Positions 39,333-47,834 of a stretch of DNA of 60,286 bases are shown piece by piece. This DNA comes from Alphaproteobacteria bacterium (GTDB taxonomy: Bacteria > Pseudomonadota > Alphaproteobacteria > Rs-D84), in NCBI GenBank assembly GCA_017503725.1, contig JAFVSL010000007.1, positions 1 through 60,286 of the forward strand. Direction: 5' to 3'. Both the position numbers and the translations under genes were made by a program. How positions within the stretch are numbered: position 1 is the stretch's first letter; each line of letters opens with the position of its first letter. The notes beneath the pieces are model-generated. The model saw nothing but the letters and a program-made list of their open reading frames with translations. It made no database searches and had not been told where the DNA came from.

Positions 39333-40502
39333 CTAGCGCTTTAATATGTATCGTTTCAGATATATTGGATTGCCCGCCTGCACAATCGTAGACGTCGTGC
39401 CGGTCTCTGCAATTATCTGGGGTTGTTTTTCCAACATACACGCTTTGTATTCGGTTGGCGATTCACGAACCCAACACGGGGCACCATCATAATCCTTTAC
39501 CATATCTGTCTTGGTTGCCTGGGCCAACGGTGTTGTCGAAATGGTTCCATTTGCAGATACTGACACCTTGACCGTTTTGTCGGTAAATATGCACTGACCA
39601 TTTACGTCGGATAATGTCGCACGCTGTGTGTCGGTGTCCTTGCATTCTATACACGTATTATCCTTGGCTGGGGCATCTTTGAATCCATATCCATCTGTGG
39701 CACAGCGGTATTGTAAACAACCATTTTTTACAACGGTTTTATACGCACTGCCCGAAAAACGTGACGCGTCCCATCCAGAACAATTTTTTATCCCATCACA
39801 AACATATTGATTGATGGCGACACAATCTGTATTGCTGGAATTTGGCTTATACCCATCCTTGCACAACAGACGTTTTGTGCCAACCGGCGCAATAATAATC
39901 TTGCAATCTCCATCGGATTTAAGACTACCACACCAAGCATTTACAATCAACGGTTGGGCAAATGCACCGTGTCCAGATGACAACCATCCAACAATCCCCA
40001 AAACATTATCGTGTTCTTGATTATAAGTACTTGGGTTTTCATTAAATCTTTTTCCGTTACAATCATAATACGCACTGGAAAACATTGCGACTTTGCCCTC
40101 TGCATTGGACGTAGAGCAAGTTAAATTATAGCCTTGCCAGTAACCTTTTTCCTTACACGCATTTGCCTTGCCTGTATATGAACTTTCCTTCAACAATGTT
40201 GTATCACACGTTGTTGCATCGGAAACCTTGGTATTACATTTTTCCCCGGTGTACCCACTTTTACAAAGCCACACACAGTCCCCCGACGACATCCCCGTCG
40301 CCCAATGATATTCCGTCCACGGCCGTTCCAAACTGGTATTACGCTTTGAATTAACATACGTTGGACAGAACAGGGCACCATTGGCGTTAATTTCCTGGGC
40401 AATCATTGCATTCTTGCCATTTGAATTACTGGTACAATTACTTAAACATCCATTGGACGTGGTAAAATTGGGCGATGGACATTTTGACATATATGCCCCC
40501 AC
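39333..40502 (-). CDS. Cys-rich surface/secreted protein, signal peptide out of frame
   Basis: The 389-codon frame has more than 25 Cys in loose EGF-like spacing (CVWLCKSGYTGEKC, NQYVCDGIKNCSGW, NTCIECKDTD). Its start is only a GTG inside a G5 run with no ribosome binding site. Directly upstream another frame encodes a signal-peptide-like stretch. Adding one G to the run would fuse the two. The gene is therefore frameshifted, phase-variable or affected by a sequencing indel. It follows the 798-aa secreted protein gene in one operon. Confidence 0.6.
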   Translation of the reverse strand: MGAYMSKCPSPNFTTSNGCLSNCTSNSNGKNAMIAQEINANGALFCPTYVNSKRNTSLERPWTEYHWATGMSSGDCVWLCKSGYTGEKCNTKVSDATTCDTTLLKESSYTGKANACKEKGYWQGYNLTCSTSNAEGKVAMFSSAYYDCNGKRFNENPSTYNQEHDNVLGIVGWLSSGHGAFAQPLIVNAWCGSLKSDGDCKIIIAPVGTKRLLCKDGYKPNSSNTDCVAINQYVCDGIKNCSGWDASRFSGSAYKTVVKNGCLQYRCATDGYGFKDAPAKDNTCIECKDTDTQRATLSDVNGQCIFTDKTVKVSVSANGTISTTPLAQATKTDMVKDYDGAPCWVRESPTEYKACMLEKQPQIIAETGTTSTIVQAGNPIYLKRYILKR

Positions 40503-40594
40503 GATGAACGCAAACCACTGGCATCATATCCGGCATTCGCGCCCGACGCAACCAAGGTCATCCCACCAATCAATAAAAACGAAGCCAATTCTAT
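40496..40594 (-). pseudogene. out-of-frame signal-peptide segment of the Cys-rich gene
   Basis: From 40594 the frame reads I-E-L-A-S-F-L-L-I-G-G-M-T-L-V-A-S-G-A-N-A, a signal peptide, then GYDASGLRSSWG up to the G5 tract (40496-40500). There the downstream ORF takes over in another frame. AGGG lies eight nt before an ATA codon at 40594-40592 where a start is expected; the next possible start is TTG at 40588. The ATA may be a mutated ATG. Confidence 0.5.
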
Positions 40595-40609
40595 TTTGTT
40601 TACCCTATG

Positions 40610-43006
40610 TTAATTTGCCGTACTGTCCCAATAACAGATACCCTGGTCCCAATATCCGTCCAGCATTGTTTCGCATTGATACTTGTACCAATCATCGGTA
40701 AATGTACATGTGTTGCGTGTTTCATCATATTTTGCCCAACCCTGCGAACCAGTTATCTCATCCTGGTTTGAACAGGCATATCGCACACTGTTTTCGATAC
40801 AAACACCGTATGTTGAATAACCTTCCATCGCCGTCGTATTCGCGGTACTAAGTCCGAAAACATCGTTATAAAACTTAGTCTCATATTCCTGAACACTGGT
40901 TATCGGATCCTGATCTTCAAGCCAAATACCAGAAACTTCTTCGCATTTATCACGTAATTGCGATGAAATTTCATATTTAACGTTATTAACCAATTGGGTA
41001 ATTGTGTTCTGCACCGTTGGGTCCGTAAATTTGGCATTCCCTTTCTCGTCCTTTTCTGTGGTATATTTGTTGCCATTGATATCAACACAATACAGGCCCG
41101 CCCGATCCGTAATTTGTTTTGTCAAATTCTCTTCGGTCAGACGTGCACACCCGAATGGATACTTACTCTTGCCATCGGTTGGGGTGCACAATTCGGTCAC
41201 AAAATTATTCAGTGCGACATCACAGCCCTCGGCCACACGAACGGTATCAACGGTATCGACATACATCAACAGGGCATCTAATCCACAGCGATTACCATTG
41301 TTTCCTGTAACCAATTTGCCGTTGCCGTCGAACTGACAGCCATTTGTATCACCATACAATGACGCACAGGCAACCACTTTTTCCTGGCACATTGAACGGG
41401 CGGCATACGCACTTATTGCACCGGCGGCCTCGGCCGTGGTGTCATCAAAACTTTTCAATGAATCCGATTGTGTGTCATAGCATTCGCGCATAGTATCAAC
41501 GCAAGTTCCCTTGACTTCTTCAATCTTTTCGTCCTGGGCCTGGGAAATTTCAATCAGGGCGGCACGTTTAAATTCCGTCCAAACTAAATCTGAAATACTG
41601 CGACAAGAATCCAAAGCCGTCGTCGCAAACATTTTGCGCGAATCCAGGAATTCATTGAATTTATCATTCTGTCCCAACACATCCATATCACCCGACGCTC
41701 CATCTAATTTAATCAAATCCGCTAATTCAAACAGACGCTGGGTATAAATCGGCTCGCCTGTGGATTGGTTAATATATGCACCACTGTAATCCAGACAGCG
41801 TTTATAATTTGGTCCGCACGCCGTTTCCGCCAACATCGCAGAACGCACCTTGTCCAAACATTCGTTCACGTCCTGGGAATTGTGTGCACGATATTCCTCT
41901 AAGCGGGCCTCGCGCAGGATTTTCTCGGCCTGGCGCACGATATTTTGCACCTGTTGACGTTTGGCGTCGATACTCTTTTCATATGCGTTACAATCCTGGC
42001 TTATCATAATGCCATATGCGCTTTTTGCCATATTGGCAACCGCAGAACTCTGGCAAGATTCCGCCACCATTTGCGAACACTGTTTATGAACGTGATTAAA
42101 TAAATCTTCGCCCTCTAATGTGGTTAAATCAACACCGCTGCCACCACCAAATATAGATGATACAGACGACGAACCACCCCAAATATCACCAATATCTGAC
42201 GAAAAATCCAGGGACATATCGCTTAAAGACATTGAATTAGAAGAAGATGTGTTTGCCTTTTTCTTGCCGGAAATCAAATCGCCAATTTCGGCCAAAATTT
42301 TTGCCGCGCCACTGGTATCGTTTTTAATTGCCGCTTCTCCAACGGTGGCAGAATACATTGCATCAACCTCTGCTGCGGTTTTATCCACCGCATTCAGATT
42401 GTTGTCTTCAAACTGTTGTAACAAAATCTTTGCCTGGTCCAGGGCATCTTCGGTATCACGAAAACCCGTAAAGCGATCGCTGCAAAAGCATCTACGATAT
42501 GTATCATTTGCCTTGGCACAGAACTGGTCCATACAGGTCGCGTACGATTCCCGACACTGGGCATAGCCACCACCAATCTTGGACACATCATCAAATACCG
42601 CCGTCGCGCGTGAAGACGCCGCACGTGAAACACCCGCGCGTGAAACATTTGTCGTGCTACGCACTGGCGCCGCCGCCGAACGGGCCGCGCGCGCGCCAAC
42701 CGCACTGCGCGAAATGGTTGTTGCGTTGCGTGCATTGCGTGACGCCGTGCCCGTTATCATACGCCCCACAGACGGCGTTGTTGCCGAGCGCGCCACCACA
42801 CCCGATGTCCGCGCCGTCGCCGAACGTGGTAACGCGGCCACACCATCATCCGATGGCGCCCCACGTTTAACATCACGACCCGCCGCGCGTGCCGGGGCAA
42901 CATTGCCCGCCGTCGCCGAACGCGAATTTTGTGGACCAATCGCATCAGCCGATGCCGTCGCCAAAAACGCCGCCATCAGCGCAGAAAACCGGAAAATTTT
43001 ATTCAT
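40610..43006 (-). CDS. large secreted Cys-containing protein with Ser/Ala/Arg repeats
   Basis: A signal peptide (MNKIFRFSALMAAFLATASADA) is followed by a low-complexity region (about 25-125) built of RSA/RNA-type repeats (SRSATAG, ARSATTP, SRNARNATTISRSA). A Cys-bearing region follows with CRESYATCMDQFCAKA and CRRCFC-like pairs, resembling the 416-aa protein at 9945. A long helical middle and a C-terminal third with many Cys (CETMLDGYWDQGICYWDSTAN at the end) complete it. I use the ATG at 43006; a GTG six codons earlier is possible. Function unknown; exported. Confidence 0.7.
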   Translation of the reverse strand: MNKIFRFSALMAAFLATASADAIGPQNSRSATAGNVAPARAAGRDVKRGAPSDDGVAALPRSATARTSGVVARSATTPSVGRMITGTASRNARNATTISRSAVGARAARSAAAPVRSTTNVSRAGVSRAASSRATAVFDDVSKIGGGYAQCRESYATCMDQFCAKANDTYRRCFCSDRFTGFRDTEDALDQAKILLQQFEDNNLNAVDKTAAEVDAMYSATVGEAAIKNDTSGAAKILAEIGDLISGKKKANTSSSNSMSLSDMSLDFSSDIGDIWGGSSSVSSIFGGGSGVDLTTLEGEDLFNHVHKQCSQMVAESCQSSAVANMAKSAYGIMISQDCNAYEKSIDAKRQQVQNIVRQAEKILREARLEEYRAHNSQDVNECLDKVRSAMLAETACGPNYKRCLDYSGAYINQSTGEPIYTQRLFELADLIKLDGASGDMDVLGQNDKFNEFLDSRKMFATTALDSCRSISDLVWTEFKRAALIEISQAQDEKIEEVKGTCVDTMRECYDTQSDSLKSFDDTTAEAAGAISAYAARSMCQEKVVACASLYGDTNGCQFDGNGKLVTGNNGNRCGLDALLMYVDTVDTVRVAEGCDVALNNFVTELCTPTDGKSKYPFGCARLTEENLTKQITDRAGLYCVDINGNKYTTEKDEKGNAKFTDPTVQNTITQLVNNVKYEISSQLRDKCEEVSGIWLEDQDPITSVQEYETKFYNDVFGLSTANTTAMEGYSTYGVCIENSVRYACSNQDEITGSQGWAKYDETRNTCTFTDDWYKYQCETMLDGYWDQGICYWDSTAN

Positions 43007-43073
43007 AGGACTCTTCACTTTCACTTCTCTCTTGAATGCATTTTATCATTTTTTAGACGTTTGAATCAACACC

Positions 43074-43454
43074 TTATTTATCAAGATCGCTGATTTTTAT
43101 AAACCCCATATTCAGCCCCCAGAACATTGCATAAGCCTCATACGCGGCATCAAACAGTTCATAAGCCTTGCGATTATCTGGAAATGCGCGCATTCCGTCC
43201 GCCATTAACATAACGGATTTGCCCAACAAATCCAATGACGCGTCATATTTTGCATCGTCTGTAACCACGCGCCGCATCAGTTTTTTGCGAACATCACCGA
43301 CCATTTGTGCAATCTGACTGTCGCCGGCAATATTTTCAATCGCAATCAGATTCATCAGACCGATTGTTAAATCCTGGTCACTGGACAGGTCACGCGGATT
43401 AACCTTTTTTGCGTTATCAGCCTGGGCAATCATATCTTTTACGGATTTTTTCAT
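43074..43454 (-). CDS. hypothetical helical protein downstream of rsmH
   Basis: The 126-residue soluble protein is all-helical by sequence (SSDQDLTIGLMNLIAIENIA; MVGDVRKKLMRRVV; DAAYEAYAMFWGLNMGF). It has no Cys and no export signal. It follows rsmH by three nt, so it is co-transcribed with it. The family is not recognised; a small lineage-restricted helical bundle is likely. Confidence 0.65.
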   Translation of the reverse strand: MKKSVKDMIAQADNAKKVNPRDLSSDQDLTIGLMNLIAIENIAGDSQIAQMVGDVRKKLMRRVVTDDAKYDASLDLLGKSVMLMADGMRAFPDNRKAYELFDAAYEAYAMFWGLNMGFIKISDLDK

Positions 43455-43457
43455 ATT

Positions 43458-44315
43458 TTATCCCCCTTGACACACCTTGGTCACACCGCGCATATGCGCC
43501 GACCGTGCGCGCGGATTGTTTTCCAATTCCACGTCATCGGGCAGGGCGGTTTTTATCGCCACAAATGGTGCCGTCGCCACAATTGGCATCCGTGGATCGC
43601 CGGGCACGGTCGTCCATTCACGAAAAGTGTTTTTAACAATTCTGTCCTCTATTGAATGAAATGTCACACAGATACATTTCCCATCGCACTTTAAATGTTC
43701 CGGCACCGCCGCCAGCGCGCGCCTTATCTCGCCCATTTCATCATTGACTGCAATGCGCAGGGCCTGGAATATCGGTGCGACATCTTTTGGATTGTGTATC
43801 AGGTCACGCAATTGAAACGTTGTTTTTGGCGCCACATTTTTGATTGCACGTGCAATATTTGTCGCGTTACGAACATCACCGTAATCCCGCAAAATCGTTG
43901 CCAGCTCAGACACAGATAGATTTTCAATTAAATCTGCGGCGGGTATTAAATTCTGTGTATCCATCCGCATATCGAGCGCCGCGTCCATACGAAACGAAAA
44001 GCCACGTTCGCCGTTATCAATCTGCATTGATGAAATGCCCAGGTCAAAAACAATCGCATCAAATGTATCATCTATTTCCGCCAAGGATGAAAATGCGCGC
44101 GGAATAAAATTAAATCTTTCGCCATATTCGGCACGAATTGCATCCGCGTCAACCAAAACGTTCGGGTCACGATCAAACGCAGTAACATATGCGCCACGCG
44201 ATAAAAAAGCACGTGTATATCCGCCCGCACCAAATGTACAATCGACAATATGCTTACCCCGCACGTCCCCCAGGGCATCTAACACCGCATCTAATAACAC
44301 CGGAATATGTTTCAT
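43458..44315 (-). CDS. rsmH: 16S rRNA (cytosine1402-N4)-methyltransferase
   Basis: RsmH (MraW) starts HIPVLLDAVLDAL and has the SAM-binding IVDCTFGAGGYTRAFL. DAIVFDLGISSMQIDNGERGFSF, AAVPEHLKCDGKCICVTFHSIEDRIVK and a C-terminal NPRARSAHMRGV region follow. It modifies C1402 in the 30S decoding site. At 285 residues it is near the usual length. It usually heads the dcw cluster, but here it follows dnaE by two nt and no mraZ or ftsL is next to it. Confidence 0.95.
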   Translation of the reverse strand: MKHIPVLLDAVLDALGDVRGKHIVDCTFGAGGYTRAFLSRGAYVTAFDRDPNVLVDADAIRAEYGERFNFIPRAFSSLAEIDDTFDAIVFDLGISSMQIDNGERGFSFRMDAALDMRMDTQNLIPAADLIENLSVSELATILRDYGDVRNATNIARAIKNVAPKTTFQLRDLIHNPKDVAPIFQALRIAVNDEMGEIRRALAAVPEHLKCDGKCICVTFHSIEDRIVKNTFREWTTVPGDPRMPIVATAPFVAIKTALPDDVELENNPRARSAHMRGVTKVCQGG

Positions 44316-44317
44316 TG

Positions 44318-47300
44318 TTATTCCACCTCTACCTTGACCCCCAGGGCCGCAATATCCGCCGCCGTTGTTGCGCCCAATTCAACCCCACCGGGCAGCATCA
44401 TTGTTGCAACCTTGTCCGCGCCGTGTAAATTTAATTCCACCCGTGTGTGTCCCGGCGCCAACGCCACCAGGGCCTTTTTCACATCCCCCAGTGCCGACGC
44501 ATCCCAAATATCCAGACTTATTTTTCTGGCAATTTTCGCCACCCATTGTGACAGCGGAATAATAGAATCTACAAATATAGACACCCGGTCATCACGCGCC
44601 GATGTCTTGCCAGACAGAATAACCACGGTTTCTGTGCTTAAAATCTGGGCAAATTCTATGGCCGAATCCCCGAAAGCCACGGCATCGATATTACCATAAC
44701 TGTCCGACGCATTTATTGTTATCATTTCTTTGCCAGTCTTGGTACGACGTCGCCCAAAAGAATTTACCGTCACTGCAATCTGGACCGCTTTTCTGTCGCC
44801 CAACGCTTCTAATGTTGCACTGGTCGCCAGACCCGAACGCGCAATCAACCCTTTGTACTGGTCCAGCGGGTGCGCCGAGATATAAAAGCCCAACGCTGAC
44901 AATTCATTTTCAAGTTTCTGATTAAATGTCCACGGTGTCGTCTTGGGCAGGTTTTTATGCAACCTGTCTTCGGCAACATCGTCTTCGATTGTATTGGCGA
45001 ATAAAGATAATGAATTTGCGCTTTCCTTAGACCTTGCCGCATACAGCAAAATCGCATCGGCATTCATATATATCGCCGCACGATTTGGCTCCAGCGAATC
45101 TAATACACCAACCTTGGCGAACGCTTCCAAGATACGCTTGTTCATAATATGCGCGCAACGCTTGGCAAAGTCTGTCAGGTTCTTAAACTTTCCATTTGCA
45201 TTACGTTCGGCAACAATCAAATCAGTCGCCGCCGTTCCGACACCCTTTAGCGCGGCCAGGCCATAAATAATCTTGCCATCACGCACCGTAAACAAAGATT
45301 CACTTTGGTTAATATCCGGTGGCACAATTTGAATGTTAAAGTTAGTTTTTGCATCATCCACAAATATCGCCAGTTGATCTGTGTCATTCAGGTTACTGGA
45401 CATAGACGCCGCCAAGAATTCCGGTGTATAGTTTGCTTTTAAATATGCACACTGATTGGCAACGATTGAATAAGCAATCGCGTGCGATTTATTAAATGCG
45501 TATTTTGCAAATTCTTTGAACTTTTCCCACAAATCTTTTGCCGTTGCACGGTCCAGGGTTCCCTCTTTCTCGCACCCCTCATAGAACTTGCCTTCTAATT
45601 CATTCAGCATTTCTATTAACTTTTTACCCATCGCCTTGCGCACGTTATCAGATTGACCACGTGTAAAGCCCGCCAACGCACGCGTTAATTGCATAACCTG
45701 TTCCTGGTACACAATAATTCCATACGTTTCTTTCAGAATAGGTTCCGCCTTGGGATGAACGTATTCAATCGCTTCTTCGCCGTGCATACGCGCAATAAAT
45801 TGTGGAATAAACGCGATTGGCCCCGGACGATTTAACGCATTTAACGCCGAAATTTCCAAGAAATTGGTCGGGTGCATCTTGCGCAAAGTCTGCTGAACAA
45901 ATGGGGCATCAAATTGGAATATCCCCTCGGTCAGGCCCTGTTGCCACAATTTCATTGTCTTTGGATCATCGGTTGGAATCTGGTCCAGGTCAATATTTAT
46001 ACCGCGTGTCTGTTGAATCAGACGAGTTGCGTATTTTAATACAACCAATGTTTCCAGCCCCAGAAAGTCAAACTTAATCAATCCGGACTTTTCCAGATAT
46101 TTCCCATCATATTGGCACGACGGCAGGGGGTTGGCCGGATCACGATAAACCGGCGCAATTTTTGTTGTTGGTCTGTCCCCAATAACAACACCGCACGCGT
46201 GTTGCCCCAGATTGCGCAAAGACCCTTCTAATTCTTCGGCGACGGTCACAACCTTGTTCATATCTTCGTCTTGGTTCAAGATATCTTGAATTTCAGTTGA
46301 AACACTGACCGCGTCTTTTAACGTCTTGGCATCCTGGGGAATAAGTTTTGATAATCTGTCAGACTTGGAATAGGGCAATCCATACACGCGCCCAATATCA
46401 CGAATTGCACCACGTGCCTGTAATGAACCAAACGTAATAATTCGACACACGGAATCGTGACCATATTTATCACACACATACGCCAAAACGCGTTCAATAC
46501 CCGTTGGTTCAAAATCAACGTCAAAGTCCGGCATTGATATACGATCCGGATTCAAGAAACGTTCAAACAGCAACCCATATTTCAATGGGTCAACATTGGT
46601 AATACCCAATGCCCACGCCACAATAGACCCCGCGCCCGAACCACGACCCGGCCCGGTTAAGACGTCATTATTACGGCACCAATCAATATAGTCTGCAACA
46701 ATCAGGAAATACCCCGGAAACCCCATCCCGATAATAACGCCCAATTCAAATTCGGCCTGTTCATAATATGGCGCGGTATCTGTGATATTGTGTTGCGCCA
46801 GGCGACGCTTTAAGCCAGTCATCGTGTTATCGCGCAACATTTGACATTCTGTTTCCAGATCATCACCAAAACGTGGCAATAATGGTTTTTCGTGAACGTT
46901 CACCATAAATCCACAACGTTGCGCAATTTTGTATGTGTTTTCGCACGCCTCTGGCAGGTCGGAAAAGATTTCCCACATTTGTTCGGTTGATTTGAAATAT
47001 TGTTCTGATGATTTCCGTGGACGTTCGGGATCAATAACCTTGGTCTGGCCCAGGACACACCCCAACGCATCCGCCGGCTCGTAATCAGAATCCGACGCAA
47101 AACAAACATCATTTGTCGCAACGATTGGAATGTCCAGTTCACGCGCAATTTCCAGGAACATTGGTTCTGTTTTTATTTCATCTGCCAATCCGTGACGTTG
47201 AATTTCGATATAAAACCGGTTACCAAAAATATCCAACAATTGACGCGCTTGAATCTTGGCCTGGGCGTCTTGATTATTTAAAATTGCCATTCCAATCGGC

Positions 47301-47728
47301 CCCAGATGCGCCCCAGACAAACAAATCAATCCATCACTGTGCATTTGTAATTCATCAATCGAAACATACGGCCCCAGATGGTGATTATCTGCACGCATAT
47401 ACATTATTCGATTCAGTTCGCACAGGTTCAAATATCCCGCGTGATTTTGGGCCAGCAACACAATACGCGACATCGATGACATACGTAAGATTTTAGGGTC
47501 CGCATTGTGATGATTTAACGATATTTCAACACCGATAATCGGTTGGACTTTGTTCTTTGGCATAACATCTGAAAACTCGGCACATCCGGACATTAAATTT
47601 GTATCTGTTAATGCACACGCAGACATCCCCGCCGCAATGCAAAGTTTGGGAATATCCTTGACTTTCAGGGTGCTTGCGCCCACTGAAAAACGCGAATGAG
47701 TTCTAAGATGAATGAATTGTTTTTCCAT
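44318..47728 (-). CDS. dnaE: DNA polymerase III alpha subunit
   Basis: The replicative polymerase starts at the PHP domain (FIHLRTHSRFSVG; ACALTDTNLMSGCAEF). The catalytic palm has GPGRGSGAGSIVAWALGIT and the aspartate motif PDFDVDFEP. The fingers, an HhH region, an OB-fold (VQIAVTVNSFGRRRTK) and the tail follow, for 1136 residues. I start at ATG 47728 because the frame's 29 extra codons precede a TATTGT box. The usual PHP metal ligands are partly changed (HLRTHS), so proofreading by PHP is uncertain. Confidence 0.96.
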   Translation of the reverse strand: MEKQFIHLRTHSRFSVGASTLKVKDIPKLCIAAGMSACALTDTNLMSGCAEFSDVMPKNKVQPIIGVEISLNHHNADPKILRMSSMSRIVLLAQNHAGYLNLCELNRIMYMRADNHHLGPYVSIDELQMHSDGLICLSGAHLGPIGMAILNNQDAQAKIQARQLLDIFGNRFYIEIQRHGLADEIKTEPMFLEIARELDIPIVATNDVCFASDSDYEPADALGCVLGQTKVIDPERPRKSSEQYFKSTEQMWEIFSDLPEACENTYKIAQRCGFMVNVHEKPLLPRFGDDLETECQMLRDNTMTGLKRRLAQHNITDTAPYYEQAEFELGVIIGMGFPGYFLIVADYIDWCRNNDVLTGPGRGSGAGSIVAWALGITNVDPLKYGLLFERFLNPDRISMPDFDVDFEPTGIERVLAYVCDKYGHDSVCRIITFGSLQARGAIRDIGRVYGLPYSKSDRLSKLIPQDAKTLKDAVSVSTEIQDILNQDEDMNKVVTVAEELEGSLRNLGQHACGVVIGDRPTTKIAPVYRDPANPLPSCQYDGKYLEKSGLIKFDFLGLETLVVLKYATRLIQQTRGINIDLDQIPTDDPKTMKLWQQGLTEGIFQFDAPFVQQTLRKMHPTNFLEISALNALNRPGPIAFIPQFIARMHGEEAIEYVHPKAEPILKETYGIIVYQEQVMQLTRALAGFTRGQSDNVRKAMGKKLIEMLNELEGKFYEGCEKEGTLDRATAKDLWEKFKEFAKYAFNKSHAIAYSIVANQCAYLKANYTPEFLAASMSSNLNDTDQLAIFVDDAKTNFNIQIVPPDINQSESLFTVRDGKIIYGLAALKGVGTAATDLIVAERNANGKFKNLTDFAKRCAHIMNKRILEAFAKVGVLDSLEPNRAAIYMNADAILLYAARSKESANSLSLFANTIEDDVAEDRLHKNLPKTTPWTFNQKLENELSALGFYISAHPLDQYKGLIARSGLATSATLEALGDRKAVQIAVTVNSFGRRRTKTGKEMITINASDSYGNIDAVAFGDSAIEFAQILSTETVVILSGKTSARDDRVSIFVDSIIPLSQWVAKIARKISLDIWDASALGDVKKALVALAPGHTRVELNLHGADKVATMMLPGGVELGATTAADIAALGVKVEVE

Positions 47729-47734
47729 GCCCCA

Positions 47735-47764
47735 ACAATAGCAAAAAATAACAGGGTGGGGCAA
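47735..47764 (-). promoter_or_regulatory. possible promoter for leaderless dnaE mRNA
   Basis: On the minus strand TTGCCC and TATTGT are spaced by 18 nt, and the ATG follows six nt after. The boxes are weaker than in the other leaderless candidates. Confidence 0.35.
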
Positions 47765-47803
47765 CCATATATTTCCTAAAAAACAAGAAATTTTTTCCAC
47801 ATC

Positions 47804-47833
47804 AAAAATCCCCACAAAACGTGGGGATTTTTA
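47804..47833. terminator. terminator after secA
   Basis: AAAATCCCCAC and GTGGGGATTTT form a long stem around AAAAC with flanking A and T runs, immediately after the secA stop. Confidence 0.85.
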
Positions 47834-47834
47834 A

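Noticed and set aside
47729..47815. 29-codon N-terminal extension of DnaE
   Set aside because: It contains the secA terminator flank and promoter-like sequence, and DnaE normally begins at the PHP segment FIHLRTHS.
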